From: Companilactobacillus bobalius
Lineage (GTDB): Bacteria; Bacillota; Bacilli; Lactobacillales; Lactobacillaceae
Assembly: GCF_009764355.1 (NCBI RefSeq)
Contig: NZ_LNUA01000009.1
Span: 42,911-106,910 of the forward strand
DNA length: 64,000 nt
Direction: 5' to 3'
Position 1 is the first letter of the stretch. The number at the start of each line of letters is the position of its first letter. The notes beneath the pieces were generated by a model. That model ran no database searches and was not told where the DNA came from. It saw only the letters and a program-made list of their open reading frames with translations. Of the stretch, positions 36,861 through 49,875 are shown piece by piece. The position numbers and the translations under genes were made by a program.

Positions 36861-36897
36861 AATAGGCTGAACTTTTCGGTTCGGCCTATTTTTTTTT
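36861..36897 (+). terminator. dnaN terminator
   Basis: A 12-base stem with a G:U pair (36861-36872 with 36879-36890) and a run of T. Confidence 0.85.
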
Positions 36898-37086
36898 GCA
36901 TTATATATTTAAACGCCGTAGTTTTGCGTAAGAACTTTTTTTGAACAATTTTAGTGGGTGGATACTCATTATCGGAAAAATTGCTCAAAACGGCTGATAT
37001 TTCGTTCTGAGTTGTTTTTTATTGTGAAAACAACTATAATATTAGTATGTCATTAATGGATAAATCTAATAAATAGGGTGTTAACT

Positions 37087-37296
37087 ATGTCTGAAAAAAT
37101 TAAGCTTGAAACTGAATTTATTACTTTAGGTCAACTTTTAAAAGATGAAGGTGTCATCGGGACTGGTGGCCAAGCCAAATGGTTTTTGAAAGAAAATTCA
37201 GTCTTACTTAATGGCAGTCCTGAGGATCGTCGCGGTAAGAAGTTACGTTCTGGCGATGTAATAGTTGTCGGTGATCAAACTTTTGAAATTGAATAA
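37087..37296 (+). CDS. yaaA: S4-domain RNA-binding protein YaaA
   Basis: A 69-aa protein that is almost all S4 domain, with FITLGQLLKDEGVIGTGGQAKWFLKENSVLLNG as the RNA-binding core and RRGKKLRSGD after it. It lies between dnaN and recF in most Firmicutes. The ATG at 37087 follows AGGGTG; the GTG at 37078 is inside that site. Its stop is immediately before the recF ATG, so the two are coupled. Related proteins are linked to ribosome assembly; the exact role is unclear. Confidence 0.9.
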   Translation: MSEKIKLETEFITLGQLLKDEGVIGTGGQAKWFLKENSVLLNGSPEDRRGKKLRSGDVIVVGDQTFEIE

Positions 37297-40367
<3,071 letters not shown>

Positions 40368-40383
40368 GGAGGATGGCAATTTA

Positions 40384-42888
40384 ATGGCAGATCATAGAAT
40401 AGAAAATGTTAACTTGACAGAAGTCATGAAGAATTCCTTCGTTGACTACGCTGCCAGTGTTATCGTGTCACGTGCTTTACCTGACGTGCGTGATGGTCTA
40501 AAACCAGTTCATCGCCGTATTCTTTATGGTATGAATGAGTTAGGTGTTACACCTGACAAACCATATAAGAAGAGTGCCCGTTTCGTTGGTGATATTATGG
40601 GTAAATATCATCCTCATGGGGATTCGGCTATTTATGAATCAATGGTTAGAATGGCGCAGGATTTTAGTTATCGTTATCCATTAGTTGATGGACACGGAAA
40701 CTTTGGATCTATTGATGGTGATCCACCTGCTGCTATGCGTTATACCGAGGCAAGAATGAGTAAGATGGCAGTTGAAATGTTGCGTGATATCAACAAAGAT
40801 ACTGTTGACCTTGTTCCTAACTACGATGGTGAAGAAAAAGAACCAATGGTATTGCCAGCCCGATTCCCTAACCTTTTGGTTAATGGTGCAACTGGTATCG
40901 CTGTTGGTATGACAACTAATATTCCATCACATAACTTAAAAGAAGTTATTGACGCACTCCATATTTTGATGAGAAATAAGGATGCTACTGTCGCTGATTT
41001 GATGAAAGTTATTCCTGGACCTGATTTCCCAACAGGTGGAATTATCATGGGTCGTTCTGGTATCAGAAAAGCCTATGAAAATGGTAAAGGAACAATTATT
41101 CTACGTGCTAAAGTTGATGTAGTTACTAAAAAGAGTGGCGCAGAACAGATTATTGTTACTGAACTTCCTTATATGGTTAATAAAGCTCGTCTTGTTGAAA
41201 GAATTGCTGAATTAGCTCGTGAAAAGAAGCTAGAAGGAATTACTGATTTAAACGATGAGTCAGACCGTGAAGGTATGCGTATTGTTATTGATATTCGTCG
41301 TGATATGAGTGCTTCCGTAGTACTTAATAATCTTTACAAATTAACACAACTTCAAATTTCATATGGTATCAACATGGTTGCTATCGTGGGTAAAACTCCT
41401 AGAGTCTTCTCATTGAAGGGCATCTTAGTTGAATACTTGAAGCATCAAGAAATTGTTATCAGACGTAGAACTGAATTTGAATTGAAACGTGCTAAAGCTC
41501 GTGCTCACATTCTTGAAGGATTGAGAATTGCTTTGGATCATATTGATGAAATCATCAGTATCATCCGTGGTTCACAAACTTCAGCGATTGCTAAGCAAAC
41601 GTTAATGGATAAGTACAAGTTATCTGACAAACAATCACAAGCTATCTTGGATATGCGTTTGGTTCGTTTGACAGGTTTGGAACGTGACAAAGTTGAATCA
41701 GAGTATCAAGATTTGTTAGTTAAGATTGCTGACTTTGAAGATATTTTGGCTAAACCAGAACGTGTTGATAAAATTATTTATGACGAATTGTTGGAAATTC
41801 AAGAAAAATTCGGTGACGATAGAAGAACTGAAATTCGTGCTAGCGAAGTTGCTAATATCGAAGATGAAGATCTAATCGAAGAAGAAAATATTCTAGTTGT
41901 ATTGACACACAATGGCTATATCAAACGTTTGTCTGCGGATGAATTCCGTGTTCAAAATCGTGGTGGCCGTGGAGTTCAAGGTATGGGAATTCATGATGAT
42001 GATTTCATTGAACAAATGATTTATACATCAACACATGACCGTCTCTTGTTCTTTACTAATGCCGGTAAAGTTTATCGAATCAAGGGTTATGAAGTTCCCG
42101 AATATGGCCGTACGGCTAAGGGAATTCCAGTAATTAACCTATTGAATATCGAAAAGGGTGAAAAGATTCAAACTGTTATCAATGTTGACCGTGATGTTGA
42201 TGTCGATAATTCATATTTGTTCTTCGTAACTAAATATGGGACAGTTAAGCGTACTCCAGTAACTGATTTCGCTAATATCAGACATTCTGGTTTACGTGCA
42301 ATCACTCTTAGGGATGAAGATGAATTGACTAATGTCTTCTTAACAGATGGTGATAAGGTCATTATCATCGGAACTCATAAAGGTTATGCCGTAACATTTA
42401 AAGAAAGCGATGTTCGTCCAATGGGAAGAACTGCTGCTGGTGTTCGTGGTATTAAACTTCGTGAGGAAGATTATGTTGTCGGCTCTTCAATTGCTGAAGA
42501 AGGACAAGAAATTCTAACTATTTCCGAAAAAGGTTATGGTAAGAGAACTTCCGTCAGTGAATATCCTATTAAGGGACGTGGCGGTAAAGGTATCAAGACC
42601 GCCAACGTTACTGAAAAGAATGGTCCAATCGCTGGATTGACAGTAGTTGACGGTGATGAAGATATCATGTTGATTACTGACAAAGGTGTTATGATTCGCT
42701 TTGGCGTTCATAGTGTCTCACAAACTGGACGTGCAACTTTAGGTGTTAGATTAATCAAGGTTGATGACGATTCAATCGTTTCAACTATGGCTAAGATTGC
42801 TGATGACTCAGATGAAGAAGACGATGATTCATCTTCTGATAATGAGACACCAACTAATGATGAAACATCTGAAACAGATAATAATTAA
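40384..42888 (+). CDS. gyrA: DNA gyrase subunit A
   Basis: The DNA-breaking subunit, 834 aa. The active-site tyrosine is Tyr120 in [11 protein letters not shown]. The quinolone-resistance region reads [12 protein letters not shown], with Ser81 and Glu85, which are not classical resistance replacements. The C-terminal beta-pinwheel has RGGRGVQG and related repeats, ending in an acidic Asp/Ser/Glu tail of about 30 residues. It is the last gene of the dnaN-downstream operon, with a terminator behind it. Confidence 0.98.
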   Translation: MADHRIENVNLTEVMKNSFVDYAASVIVSRALPDVRDGLKPVHRRILYGMNELGVTPDKPYKKSARFVGDIMGKYHPHGDSAIYESMVRMAQDFSYRYPLVDGHGNFGSIDGDPPAAMRYTEARMSKMAVEMLRDINKDTVDLVPNYDGEEKEPMVLPARFPNLLVNGATGIAVGMTTNIPSHNLKEVIDALHILMRNKDATVADLMKVIPGPDFPTGGIIMGRSGIRKAYENGKGTIILRAKVDVVTKKSGAEQIIVTELPYMVNKARLVERIAELAREKKLEGITDLNDESDREGMRIVIDIRRDMSASVVLNNLYKLTQLQISYGINMVAIVGKTPRVFSLKGILVEYLKHQEIVIRRRTEFELKRAKARAHILEGLRIALDHIDEIISIIRGSQTSAIAKQTLMDKYKLSDKQSQAILDMRLVRLTGLERDKVESEYQDLLVKIADFEDILAKPERVDKIIYDELLEIQEKFGDDRRTEIRASEVANIEDEDLIEEENILVVLTHNGYIKRLSADEFRVQNRGGRGVQGMGIHDDDFIEQMIYTSTHDRLLFFTNAGKVYRIKGYEVPEYGRTAKGIPVINLLNIEKGEKIQTVINVDRDVDVDNSYLFFVTKYGTVKRTPVTDFANIRHSGLRAITLRDEDELTNVFLTDGDKVIIIGTHKGYAVTFKESDVRPMGRTAAGVRGIKLREEDYVVGSSIAEEGQEILTISEKGYGKRTSVSEYPIKGRGGKGIKTANVTEKNGPIAGLTVVDGDEDIMLITDKGVMIRFGVHSVSQTGRATLGVRLIKVDDDSIVSTMAKIADDSDEEDDDSSSDNETPTNDETSETDNN

Positions 42889-42893
42889 AACTC

Positions 42894-42961
42894 AATCGTT
42901 TCTGCGTAATTTAGATATGTATCCTAATCGGGATGCGTGTCAGGCAGAAACGATTTTTTTA
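42894..42961 (+). terminator. gyrA terminator with a large loop
   Basis: A 12-bp stem (42894-42905 with 42944-42955) encloses 38 bases that contain a small hairpin, followed by seven T. Confidence 0.75.
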
Positions 42962-43029
42962 TTAGAAATTTTTCTAGTAATTGGTAGGGATTTATGATAA
43001 ACTCATAACTTGTGAGTATAAAATTGCAG

Positions 43030-43082
43030 TTAATTTATGCTCCTTGTTCTTTAATTAGAACCATTAGACCATAAGGAGGTGT
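43030..43082 (+). promoter_or_regulatory. Possible S6:S18-binding leader of rpsF
   Basis: The 5' leader holds a TGTTCTTTAATTAGAACC hairpin followed by an ACCATAAGGAGG segment joining the ribosome-binding site. This resembles the RNA motif by which the S6:S18 complex represses rpsF operons in many bacteria. I compared from memory only. Confidence 0.45.
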
Positions 43083-43089
43083 ACAGTCC

Positions 43090-43386
43090 ATGGCTGAAGC
43101 ACATTACGAAATTACATATATCATTAAACCTGATATTGAAGAAGACGCAAAGAAAACATTAATCGATCGTTACGATAAGATTATTGCTGACAACGGCTCA
43201 AAAGTAATCGACTCAAAAGACTGGGAAAAGAAACGTTTAGCATATGAAATTGCTAACTACAAAGAAGGTATCTATCATATTATTAATGTAGATGCTGAAA
43301 ATGATGAAGCAATTAACGAATTCGACCGTCTTTCAAAGATCGACGATAACATTCTTCGTCACATGATCGTTAGACGTGAAGACTAG
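43090..43386 (+). CDS. rpsF: 30S ribosomal protein S6
   Basis: A 98-aa ribosomal protein that binds S18 and central-domain 16S rRNA. It has the family start [22 protein letters not shown] and the [24 protein letters not shown] core. It heads the conserved rpsF-ssb-rpsR operon. An AAGGAGG site precedes the ATG, and a possible autoregulatory leader is upstream. Confidence 0.97.
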   Translation: MAEAHYEITYIIKPDIEEDAKKTLIDRYDKIIADNGSKVIDSKDWEKKRLAYEIANYKEGIYHIINVDAENDEAINEFDRLSKIDDNILRHMIVRRED

Positions 43387-43389
43387 TTT

Positions 43390-43405
43390 TGTTTCACGTG
43401 AAACA
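43390..43405. other. parS: parS centromere site, exact consensus
   Basis: TGTTTCACGTGAAACA, all 16 bases of the bacterial ParB/Spo0J recognition site, lies in the 37-base rpsF-ssb gap, about 9 kb right of dnaA. It should nucleate ParB spreading for origin segregation. The parAB genes are not in this window. Confidence 0.92.
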
Positions 43406-43423
43406 TTTTAAGGAGGCAGATAA

Positions 43424-43984
43424 ATGATTAATCGAGTAGTTCTAGTTGGACGCCTGACACGTGATCCTGAATTAAGATACACTGCCAATGGGGCAGCGGT
43501 TGCCAGTTTTACAGTTGCTGTAAACAGACAATTTACTAATTCTCAAGGTGAACGTGAAGCCGATTTTATTAATTGTGTTATTTGGAGAAAAGCTGCCGAG
43601 AATTTTGCTAATTTCACTAACAAAGGTTCTCTTGTTGGAATTGATGGACGTCTTCAAACACGTAACTATGAAAACCAACAAGGTCAAAGAGTTTATGTAA
43701 CAGAAGTTGTCGTTGATAATTTCTCATTACTTGAATCTCGTTCAGAATCTGAAAAGAGAAACTCTGGCAATGGTTCTTCTAACAATGCTAATCCAAATCA
43801 AGCACCTAGCTATAATCAACCAAGTCAATCAAATCAGTCTCCATATGGAAACAATAATAACCAAAGTAACAACAATAGTAATAACAACAATAATCAATCT
43901 AACAATTCAAACAATAATATGAGCGATCCGTTTGCTGACAATAGTAAACCAATCGACATATCAGATGACGATTTACCATTTTAA
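43424..43984 (+). CDS. ssb: Single-stranded DNA-binding protein
   Basis: A 186-aa SSB. Residues 1-110 form the OB fold ([20 protein letters not shown], then [26 protein letters not shown]). A long low-complexity Asn/Ser/Gln linker (about 115-170) follows, and the last residues DISDDDLPF are the acidic tip that recruits replication proteins. It is the middle gene of rpsF-ssb-rpsR. The parS site lies 18 bases before its start. Confidence 0.97.
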   Translation: MINRVVLVGRLTRDPELRYTANGAAVASFTVAVNRQFTNSQGEREADFINCVIWRKAAENFANFTNKGSLVGIDGRLQTRNYENQQGQRVYVTEVVVDNFSLLESRSESEKRNSGNGSSNNANPNQAPSYNQPSQSNQSPYGNNNNQSNNNSNNNNNQSNNSNNNMSDPFADNSKPIDISDDDLPF

Positions 43985-44004
43985 TATAGAAGGGAGCAAT
44001 TATA

Positions 44005-44241
44005 ATGGCCCAACAAAGAAGAGGCGGACGTAGAAGACGTAAAGTTGACTTCATCGCTGCTAACCATATCGAATACATCGATTACAAAGATACAGACTTA
44101 CTTAAGAGATTTATCTCAGAACGTGGTAAGATTTTGCCAAGACGTGTTACAGGTACAAGTGCTAAGAACCAACGTAAACTTACTGTAGCTATCAAGAGAG
44201 CAAGAATCATGGCTCTATTACCATTCGTTGCTGAAGACTAA
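44005..44241 (+). CDS. rpsR: 30S ribosomal protein S18
   Basis: A 78-aa basic ribosomal protein that pairs with S6. It has the signature [50 protein letters not shown]. An AGGGAGC site precedes its ATG. It closes the rpsF-ssb-rpsR operon and is followed by a terminator. Confidence 0.97.
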   Translation: MAQQRRGGRRRRKVDFIAANHIEYIDYKDTDLLKRFISERGKILPRRVTGTSAKNQRKLTVAIKRARIMALLPFVAED

Positions 44242-44257
44242 TTCTTCACAATTAATT

Positions 44258-44288
44258 AAAGATCACATTCAGGTGGTCTTTTTTTTAT
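44258..44288 (+). terminator. rpsF-ssb-rpsR terminator
   Basis: A 9-bp stem (AAAGATCAC with GTGGTCTTT, one G:U) and eight T. Confidence 0.85.
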
Positions 44289-44291
44289 GCT

Positions 44292-44316
44292 CTCTTAGCG
44301 ACTATGTCGCTAAGAG
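44292..44316. repeat. Perfect 11-bp inverted repeat
   Basis: CTCTTAGCGAC at 44292-44302 and its complement at 44306-44316, with a 3-base loop. It lacks a T run. It may be a second processing or stabilising hairpin. No gene lies between here and 44483. Confidence 0.6.
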
Positions 44317-44407
44317 AATATTATGCATATATTCGAAAGAATACATACGTTCATACAGTACCTCTATTAAAAGAAGTTATTAAATGGATATATGGGGTAA
44401 AGATGAT

Positions 44408-44452
44408 AAAGAGAATTAGGCCTAAAGAGGGGCCTAATTCTCTTTATTTTTT
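44408..44452 (+). terminator. Orphan intrinsic terminator
   Basis: A perfect 15-bp stem (44408-44422 with 44431-44445) with an 8-base loop, followed by ATTTTTT. The rpsR transcript already ended 120 bases earlier, so it may end an unannotated short transcript. Confidence 0.7.
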
Positions 44453-44482
44453 ATGAATAAAATGATAGCGGTTACTAAAAAC

Positions 44483-44544
44483 GTCATATATAGTTGACAT
44501 AAAGATTAATGTGCTTTATATTAAAAGTGTCAAATATATATGAC
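44483..44544 (+). promoter_or_regulatory. Promoter flanked by two GTCA-N8-TGAC operators
   Basis: TTGACA at 44494-44499, a 17-base spacer and TATATT at 44517-44522. Inverted repeats GTCA-N8-TGAC lie at 44483-44498 (covering the -35) and 44529-44544 (at the start site). Their centres are 46 bp apart. This is a convincing operator pair for the XRE regulator that follows. Confidence 0.75.
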
Positions 44545-44566
44545 TTTTAGGAAAATGGGTGAATCA

Positions 44567-44770
44567 ATGAATCGGGTTCGTGAATATCGACGTGCTAAAA
44601 AATTATCGCAAATGGCCTTAGCGGAAGAAATTGGAGTTGCGCGTCAAACGATTAATTTAATTGAGAATGGTAAATATAATCCATCTTTAGATTTGTGCTT
44701 AAAATTGGCTTGGGTTTTGGATACTGATTTGAATACATTGTTTTGGAGGGATGAAGATGAAAAAAGTTAA
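44567..44770 (+). CDS. XRE-family regulator, short YgzD-like type
   Basis: A 67-aa DNA-binding protein. Its helix-turn-helix is REYRRAKKLSQMALAEEIGVARQTINLIENGKYNPSLDLCLKLA. I place the start at the ATG at 44567 (NRVREYRR), as in homologues, behind GGGTGA. ATGs at 44540 and 44555 lie nearly at the transcription start. It overlaps the next gene by 14 bp. Paired operators at its promoter suggest autoregulation. Confidence 0.88.
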   Translation: MNRVREYRRAKKLSQMALAEEIGVARQTINLIENGKYNPSLDLCLKLAWVLDTDLNTLFWRDEDEKS

Positions 44771-45296
44771 TGACCGAGTATTAAGATGGTTCTTTGGAAT
44801 ATCAGGTGTAATAGATGAACAAGTGAAATCAGAAATTGGCAAGCTTTCCGTAGAAGCATTGATAGCAGTGTTCATTTTTGAAGTACTTTTCAATATTGGG
44901 ATTGGTACTTACATATATTTCGGTACAATAAAAGATCTTGAATCATTCTTCTTATTCATAATGACATTACATTTATTTTTAGTAATAGGTATTATCACAT
45001 TCTTTACCAGTTTTAGATTGCAGCGCAGAGGAGTTCTTAATCAAGAGGTCACAACTAAGGCAGGGAAAAGAAATGCAATCAAATCGATTCTTAATAAATA
45101 CCTGACAAAGCTGCCAATGATGTTTCTTCTTATCTGGTTGTTAGTAACATCCCTTGATTTTAATGGTCAAAACTTTATGGATACTTTATTGAGTTGGTCA
45201 TCTATCCGTCAGGCTTTGCAACCATCAATAGTCTTAACGATTATCTTTATAATTATTGATATATCTAAGATTAGATTGCTAAAAGATGAAAGTTAA
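44757..45296 (+). CDS. Four-helix membrane protein (DUF3278-like), paralogue 1
   Basis: A 179-aa protein with an N-terminal segment (VLRWFFGISGVIDEQVKSEIG) and four hydrophobic helices (about 34-55, 63-83, 115-135, 150-168). The ATG at 44757 is 7 bases after GGAGG; the ATG at 44751 is too close. It overlaps the XRE gene and is followed by a paralogue. I tentatively place both in the DUF3278 group that is often paired with such regulators. Function unknown; possibly stress or immunity. Confidence 0.7.
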   Translation: MKKVNDRVLRWFFGISGVIDEQVKSEIGKLSVEALIAVFIFEVLFNIGIGTYIYFGTIKDLESFFLFIMTLHLFLVIGIITFFTSFRLQRRGVLNQEVTTKAGKRNAIKSILNKYLTKLPMMFLLIWLLVTSLDFNGQNFMDTLLSWSSIRQALQPSIVLTIIFIIIDISKIRLLKDES

Positions 45297-45334
45297 ACTA
45301 TACCTAAGTTTCTACAAGCTCAGAGGGGGAAGAT

Positions 45335-45871
45335 ATGAATAAGTTCGATAGATTCGTAATTAAATGGTTTTTAGGTTCAACAACAGTGATTGATGAAAGA
45401 ACTAAAAATGAATTAGGAATGGCCGCAATACGTGCAGCGTTTGCTTTCTTTGTATTTGAAATGTTGTTTGCTTTAGGGTCGACTATTTATTTAATAAATG
45501 CAGATGTGAAAAATTATGAAAATACGTTATATGTAACTATGCTTATCCAAATAATTATGACCTTCGCTATTCTCATTGGATTCATTTCTATCCCACTAGC
45601 AAAGAAAAAATTGGGTAATAAAGAAATCAGTCCTGGTAAGAAAAAGAAAACAATGAAGACCATCAAGAATTATTGGATCAAAATGGCACCAATGGAGTTT
45701 TTGATTTATTGGTTAGTAAGTGTAGCGTTAAATACAAATAGGAATAGTTTTTTTAATAATTTGTTTGATCCACGTCGAATTACAGACGCATTGATATTCA
45801 CTGTGATTTTTAGTATATTTATGTATCTCAAAGAACGAAGAAGTATTCATGTCGTTAAAGATGACAAATAA
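45335..45871 (+). CDS. Four-helix membrane protein (DUF3278-like), paralogue 2
   Basis: A 178-aa protein sharing architecture and motifs with the preceding one: KWFLGSTTVIDERTKNELG near the N-terminus, AFFVFEMLFALG in helix 1, and KMAPMEFLIYWLVSVALN near the third helix where paralogue 1 has LPMMFLLIWLLVTSLD. An AGAGGGGGAAG site precedes the ATG. It is 38 bp after paralogue 1, so the three genes form one operon ended by a terminator. A duplication is the simplest origin. Confidence 0.7.
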   Translation: MNKFDRFVIKWFLGSTTVIDERTKNELGMAAIRAAFAFFVFEMLFALGSTIYLINADVKNYENTLYVTMLIQIIMTFAILIGFISIPLAKKKLGNKEISPGKKKKTMKTIKNYWIKMAPMEFLIYWLVSVALNTNRNSFFNNLFDPRRITDALIFTVIFSIFMYLKERRSIHVVKDDK

Positions 45872-45872
45872 T

Positions 45873-45922
45873 TGAAAAACACCGGCATTTCCTTATTTAT
45901 CTAAGGAGTGTGGGTGTTTTTG
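45873..45922 (+). terminator. Terminator of the XRE-DUF3278 operon
   Basis: AAAAACACC pairs with GGTGTTTTT, with an inner CCTTA/TAAGG stem, and T residues follow. Confidence 0.75.
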
Positions 45923-46003
45923 TCCACAAGATGGGTGTTATATATGAAGAAAGAAAAGGTCGGCTGTGATAAAATTAAGGGGTATATCTAAGAGGGGACT
46001 AAT

Positions 46004-48004
46004 ATGAAAAAGCTAAAATCTAATCTGAAATTCTTCCTTTCGCGAGTTGACCATTCAACTCAACTTACGGCAGTCTCTTTGATCGTGATGTTGCTATCGA
46101 TTTTGGTGGTTGGATTGTTCCACGGTTCTATTAGTGGCTACATTCAAGCTATCTTGGTCATCATCTCATTAGTATTGTTTGTTTACTTGTTCTTATTACT
46201 AGGCGAGAAAGCTGGTAAGTACACAAATAACTTGCAGTATCGAATTGATCGGGGAACGGATAACAGTTTCGTTGAGTATCCACTAGGAATACTTTTGTAT
46301 GATACTGATAAACAGATTCAATGGGTTAATCCCTACTTTGTAGAGAAGACGGGCTTTAATCCGTCAAATAGTATGAGTGTTAAAGATATATCAGCGGAAT
46401 TGTCGAAATTGATCGATGAAGATAATCATGCCGATAGTAAGACAATTCAAATTGACGATAAGTACTTCTTAGTACAAGTCCAAAGTGAATTGAAAGTAAT
46501 ATATTTGTTTGAAATCACACATTATTCTAAAATTGAAAAACGTTATGAGGATAATCGTTCAGTAATCGGTCAAGTTTACTTGGATAATTATGCAGAAATA
46601 ACGCAATCGATGAGTGATCGAGATGTATCTAATTTGGATAATTACATTACTAATGAATTATCTAATTGGGCATCTAAGGAACAAATGTTTTTGAAGCGAA
46701 TTGATGACGATCATTTCTTCATCATGGCCTATACAGGACGTATCTTTGATATGGAGAAAAATGGCTTTAAGATTCTCGATACTATTCGTGAGTTTACATC
46801 TCAACAGAACGTTCCACTTACTTTAAGTATGGGCTTCTCTTACGGTGTAGATGATTTGCACAAACTTAACGATGAAGCACAAAAGAATCTTAACTTGGCG
46901 CTTGGCCGAGGTGGAGATCAGGTCGTAGTTAAGGAAATCGGTGAGAAAGCTCGTTTCTATGGTGGAAATACCGATCCAATGGAGAAGAGAACTCGTGTCC
47001 GTGCCAGAATGATCAGCGAAGCCTTACAGGAGTTATTGAAAGACAGCGACCAAGTTATTGTTATGGGGCATTCACACCCTGATATGGATGTTTTGGGGTC
47101 TTCATTGGGTATTAGAAGAATTGCTATGATGAACAATACACCATGTAAAGTTGTTATTAATCCAAATACTTTGCATTCTGATGTTAGTCGTCTTTTAGGA
47201 ATGATCGATAAAGATCCTGAAATCAAGAAGGATATTATTACACCAGATGAATCAATTGCTATTAGAACGTCGAAGACTTTGATCGTAATGGTGGATCATT
47301 CTAAACAAAGTATTTCTATCAATCCTGATTTGTATAAAGGTGAGAATGAAAAGATCGTTGTCATTGATCACCACAGAAGAAGTGAAGAGTTCCCTGAGAA
47401 TCCAATGTTGATTTACATTGAACCTTACGCTTCTTCAACCAGTGAATTAATTACTGAGATGCTTGAGTATCAACCAAAGAATAAGAAGGCAATCGAAAAA
47501 ATCGAAGCAACGGCCTTGTTAGCTGGAATTACCGTTGATACGAAGTCATTCTCACTTAGAACTGGTACTAGAACATTTGATGCGGCCAGTTACTTACGTT
47601 CAGTTGGTGCTGACGAGACAGTTATTCAAAATGTTCTAAAAGAAAATATTGATTCATTTATTCAGAGAAATCATCTAATCGAAACGGTAACAATGGTTAA
47701 TGGGAACATGGCGGTTTGTTTTGGCGAAGAGGATAAGCCTTACGATCCAGTTATTGTTGCCCAGGCAGCTGATACATTGTTATCATTAGATAATGTTGAG
47801 GCTTCATTTGTAATTAGCAAACGTCCAGATGGTCGGGTTGGTATCTCAGCTCGTAGTTTGGGTAATGTCAATGTACAAGTCATTATGGAAAAACTCGGCG
47901 GTGGTGGACACTTGTCTGATGCCGCAACTCAGATTCCGGATTCAACAGTAGATGATGTTAAACGTCAATTGATTGATGTTTTGACAGGTTCCGACAAGAA
48001 ATAA
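46004..48004 (+). CDS. gdpP: Cyclic-di-AMP phosphodiesterase GdpP
   Basis: A 666-aa membrane phosphodiesterase. Two N-terminal helices (about 20-70), a PAS domain (about 85-170), a degenerate GGDEF domain (about 175-300) and a DHH/DHHA1 domain. Metal-binding motifs are HSHPDMD at 356-362 and DHH at 455-457, with a late GGGGH. It degrades c-di-AMP, which controls potassium and osmolyte uptake. It precedes rplI and dnaB as in other Firmicutes. Confidence 0.96.
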   Translation: MKKLKSNLKFFLSRVDHSTQLTAVSLIVMLLSILVVGLFHGSISGYIQAILVIISLVLFVYLFLLLGEKAGKYTNNLQYRIDRGTDNSFVEYPLGILLYDTDKQIQWVNPYFVEKTGFNPSNSMSVKDISAELSKLIDEDNHADSKTIQIDDKYFLVQVQSELKVIYLFEITHYSKIEKRYEDNRSVIGQVYLDNYAEITQSMSDRDVSNLDNYITNELSNWASKEQMFLKRIDDDHFFIMAYTGRIFDMEKNGFKILDTIREFTSQQNVPLTLSMGFSYGVDDLHKLNDEAQKNLNLALGRGGDQVVVKEIGEKARFYGGNTDPMEKRTRVRARMISEALQELLKDSDQVIVMGHSHPDMDVLGSSLGIRRIAMMNNTPCKVVINPNTLHSDVSRLLGMIDKDPEIKKDIITPDESIAIRTSKTLIVMVDHSKQSISINPDLYKGENEKIVVIDHHRRSEEFPENPMLIYIEPYASSTSELITEMLEYQPKNKKAIEKIEATALLAGITVDTKSFSLRTGTRTFDAASYLRSVGADETVIQNVLKENIDSFIQRNHLIETVTMVNGNMAVCFGEEDKPYDPVIVAQAADTLLSLDNVEASFVISKRPDGRVGISARSLGNVNVQVIMEKLGGGGHLSDAATQIPDSTVDDVKRQLIDVLTGSDKK

Positions 48005-48015
48005 GGAGGGTCATT

Positions 48016-48471
48016 ATGAAAGTTATTTTCCTAAAGGATGTTAGAGGTAAAGGTAAGAAGGGTGAAGTAAAGAACGTTGCTACAGGCTACGCCCAAAACT
48101 TTTTGATTAAAAATAATGAAGCTATCGAAGCTACTAAGGCTAACGTAGCTAAATTGAAGGCTGAACAAAATCGTGAAGCCAAAGATTACGAAGCTGAAAA
48201 AGCTGAAGCTAAAGTTCTTAAAGGTGAAATCGAAAACGACAAAACTGTTGTTGAAGTTCTTGCTAAATCAGGTGCCGATGGTCGACTATTTGGTTCAGTA
48301 ACAACTAAGAAGATTGCTGACGAACTTAACAAACAATATGATATTAAAGTTGATAAACACAAGATGGAACTAACTGATGGTATCAAGTCACTCGGATATA
48401 TTAATGTACCTGTTAAATTATTCGAAGGTGTCGAAGCCACAATTAGAGTTCATGTTGCTGAAAAGAAGTAG
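48016..48471 (+). CDS. rplI: 50S ribosomal protein L9
   Basis: A 151-aa protein with two lobes. The N-terminal RNA-binding signature is [40 protein letters not shown] charged helix (about 45-80) links to the C-terminal domain. It sits 11 bp after gdpP and 7 bp before dnaB, behind an AAGGAGG site. Confidence 0.97.
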   Translation: MKVIFLKDVRGKGKKGEVKNVATGYAQNFLIKNNEAIEATKANVAKLKAEQNREAKDYEAEKAEAKVLKGEIENDKTVVEVLAKSGADGRLFGSVTTKKIADELNKQYDIKVDKHKMELTDGIKSLGYINVPVKLFEGVEATIRVHVAEKK

Positions 48472-48478
48472 GATATAA

Positions 48479-49855
48479 ATGAATAATGATATAACTTCAA
48501 GAATACCGCCCAATGATAAGGATGCTGAGCAAGCCGTATTAGGAGCGGTTTTTCTGAGCCAAGATGCTTTGATTGAAGCTATGGAATACGTTGAGGCAGA
48601 TGATTTCTATCAACATGCCAATCAATTAGTATTTCAAGCCATGATGAATTTAAATGATGAAGAAGAACCAGTCGATGTTGTGACGGTTCAAAATGAACTA
48701 GATCGTCAAAATCAAATTGAGGACATTGGTGGGGTGAGCTACTTAGCTGAATTAGCTAATGCAGTTCCTACTGCTGCCAATACGGCTTATTACGCCAAGA
48801 TCGTTAAGAACAAGTCCGTCTTGAGACGTTTGATCAATGCAGCGACTAATATCGTTTCCCGTAGTTTTGAGGGGGATGAAGATGTTGACAGTATCATCGA
48901 TCAGTCTGAAAAAGACATCATGGATGTTTCTGAGAATAGAAATCATAAGGGATTCAGAAGAATTTCAGATGTTGTAAAGTCTTCTTTCGAAGAAATTGAC
49001 AAGTTATATGATCAAGATAGTGATGTTACAGGACTTTCAACAGGCTATAAAGATCTTGATGCGATGACGACTGGTCTACATAAAGATGAATTGATCATCT
49101 TAGCTGCTCGTCCGGGTGTTGGTAAAACAGCTTTTGCTTTGAACCTAGCTCAAAACGCAGCGACTAAATCGAATGCTACTGTAGCCATCTTTTCTTTGGA
49201 AATGGGTGCTGAACAGTTAGTTAACCGTATGCTCTGTTCTGAAGGTAGTATTGATGCTAATTCACTAAGAACTGGTAAATTGGATGAGAATCAATGGAAC
49301 AGTTTGGTTGTGGCCATGGGAAGTCTTTCTCGGACTAATGTCTATATTGATGACACTCCTGGTGTTAAGATGGCCGAAATTAGATCTAAATGTCGTCGTT
49401 TGTTAAAAGAAAGCGGCAAATTGGATCTTGTGATCGTCGATTATTTGCAATTGATCGAAGGTACTGGTCAAGAAAATAGACAACAAGAAGTTTCTGTTAT
49501 TTCTCGTGGTATGAAAAAATTAGCAAAAGAACTTCATGTACCAATAATCGCGTTATCACAGCTTTCCCGTGGTGTGGAAGCGCGTCAAGATAAAAGACCA
49601 ATGTTGTCAGATATCCGTGAATCTGGTTCAATTGAACAGGATGCTGATATCGTTGCCTTTCTTTATCGTGATGATTATTATCGTGATGAAGATGGGGATG
49701 ACAATGATAATCAAGAGGATCCTGAGGATCAAGATGTAGGTGAAGTTGAAGTAATTGTCAGCAAGAACCGTTCAGGTCCTCGAGGAACCGCTAAGCTGTT
49801 GTTTGTAAAGTCTTATAATAAGTTTTCATCAATAGCGAATATTCCAGAAAATTAA
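48479..49855 (+). CDS. dnaB: Replicative DNA helicase
   Basis: A hexameric helicase of the DnaB/DnaC family, 458 aa. It has an N-terminal primase-binding domain ([16 protein letters not shown]), a linker and a RecA-like C-terminal domain with Walker [25 protein letters not shown], and [17 protein letters not shown]. The C-terminal about 60 residues include an acidic Asp/Glu stretch and [11 protein letters not shown]. It follows rplI. Confidence 0.97.
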   Translation: MNNDITSRIPPNDKDAEQAVLGAVFLSQDALIEAMEYVEADDFYQHANQLVFQAMMNLNDEEEPVDVVTVQNELDRQNQIEDIGGVSYLAELANAVPTAANTAYYAKIVKNKSVLRRLINAATNIVSRSFEGDEDVDSIIDQSEKDIMDVSENRNHKGFRRISDVVKSSFEEIDKLYDQDSDVTGLSTGYKDLDAMTTGLHKDELIILAARPGVGKTAFALNLAQNAATKSNATVAIFSLEMGAEQLVNRMLCSEGSIDANSLRTGKLDENQWNSLVVAMGSLSRTNVYIDDTPGVKMAEIRSKCRRLLKESGKLDLVIVDYLQLIEGTGQENRQQEVSVISRGMKKLAKELHVPIIALSQLSRGVEARQDKRPMLSDIRESGSIEQDADIVAFLYRDDYYRDEDGDDNDNQEDPEDQDVGEVEVIVSKNRSGPRGTAKLLFVKSYNKFSSIANIPEN

Positions 49856-49875
49856 ATAGTGTAGGTGTAGAAGAA

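Noticed and set aside
43850..43925. AAC/AAT-rich stretch in ssb as a simple-repeat or CRISPR-like tract
   Set aside because: It encodes the Asn-rich linker of SSB, with the acidic tip kept in frame after it.
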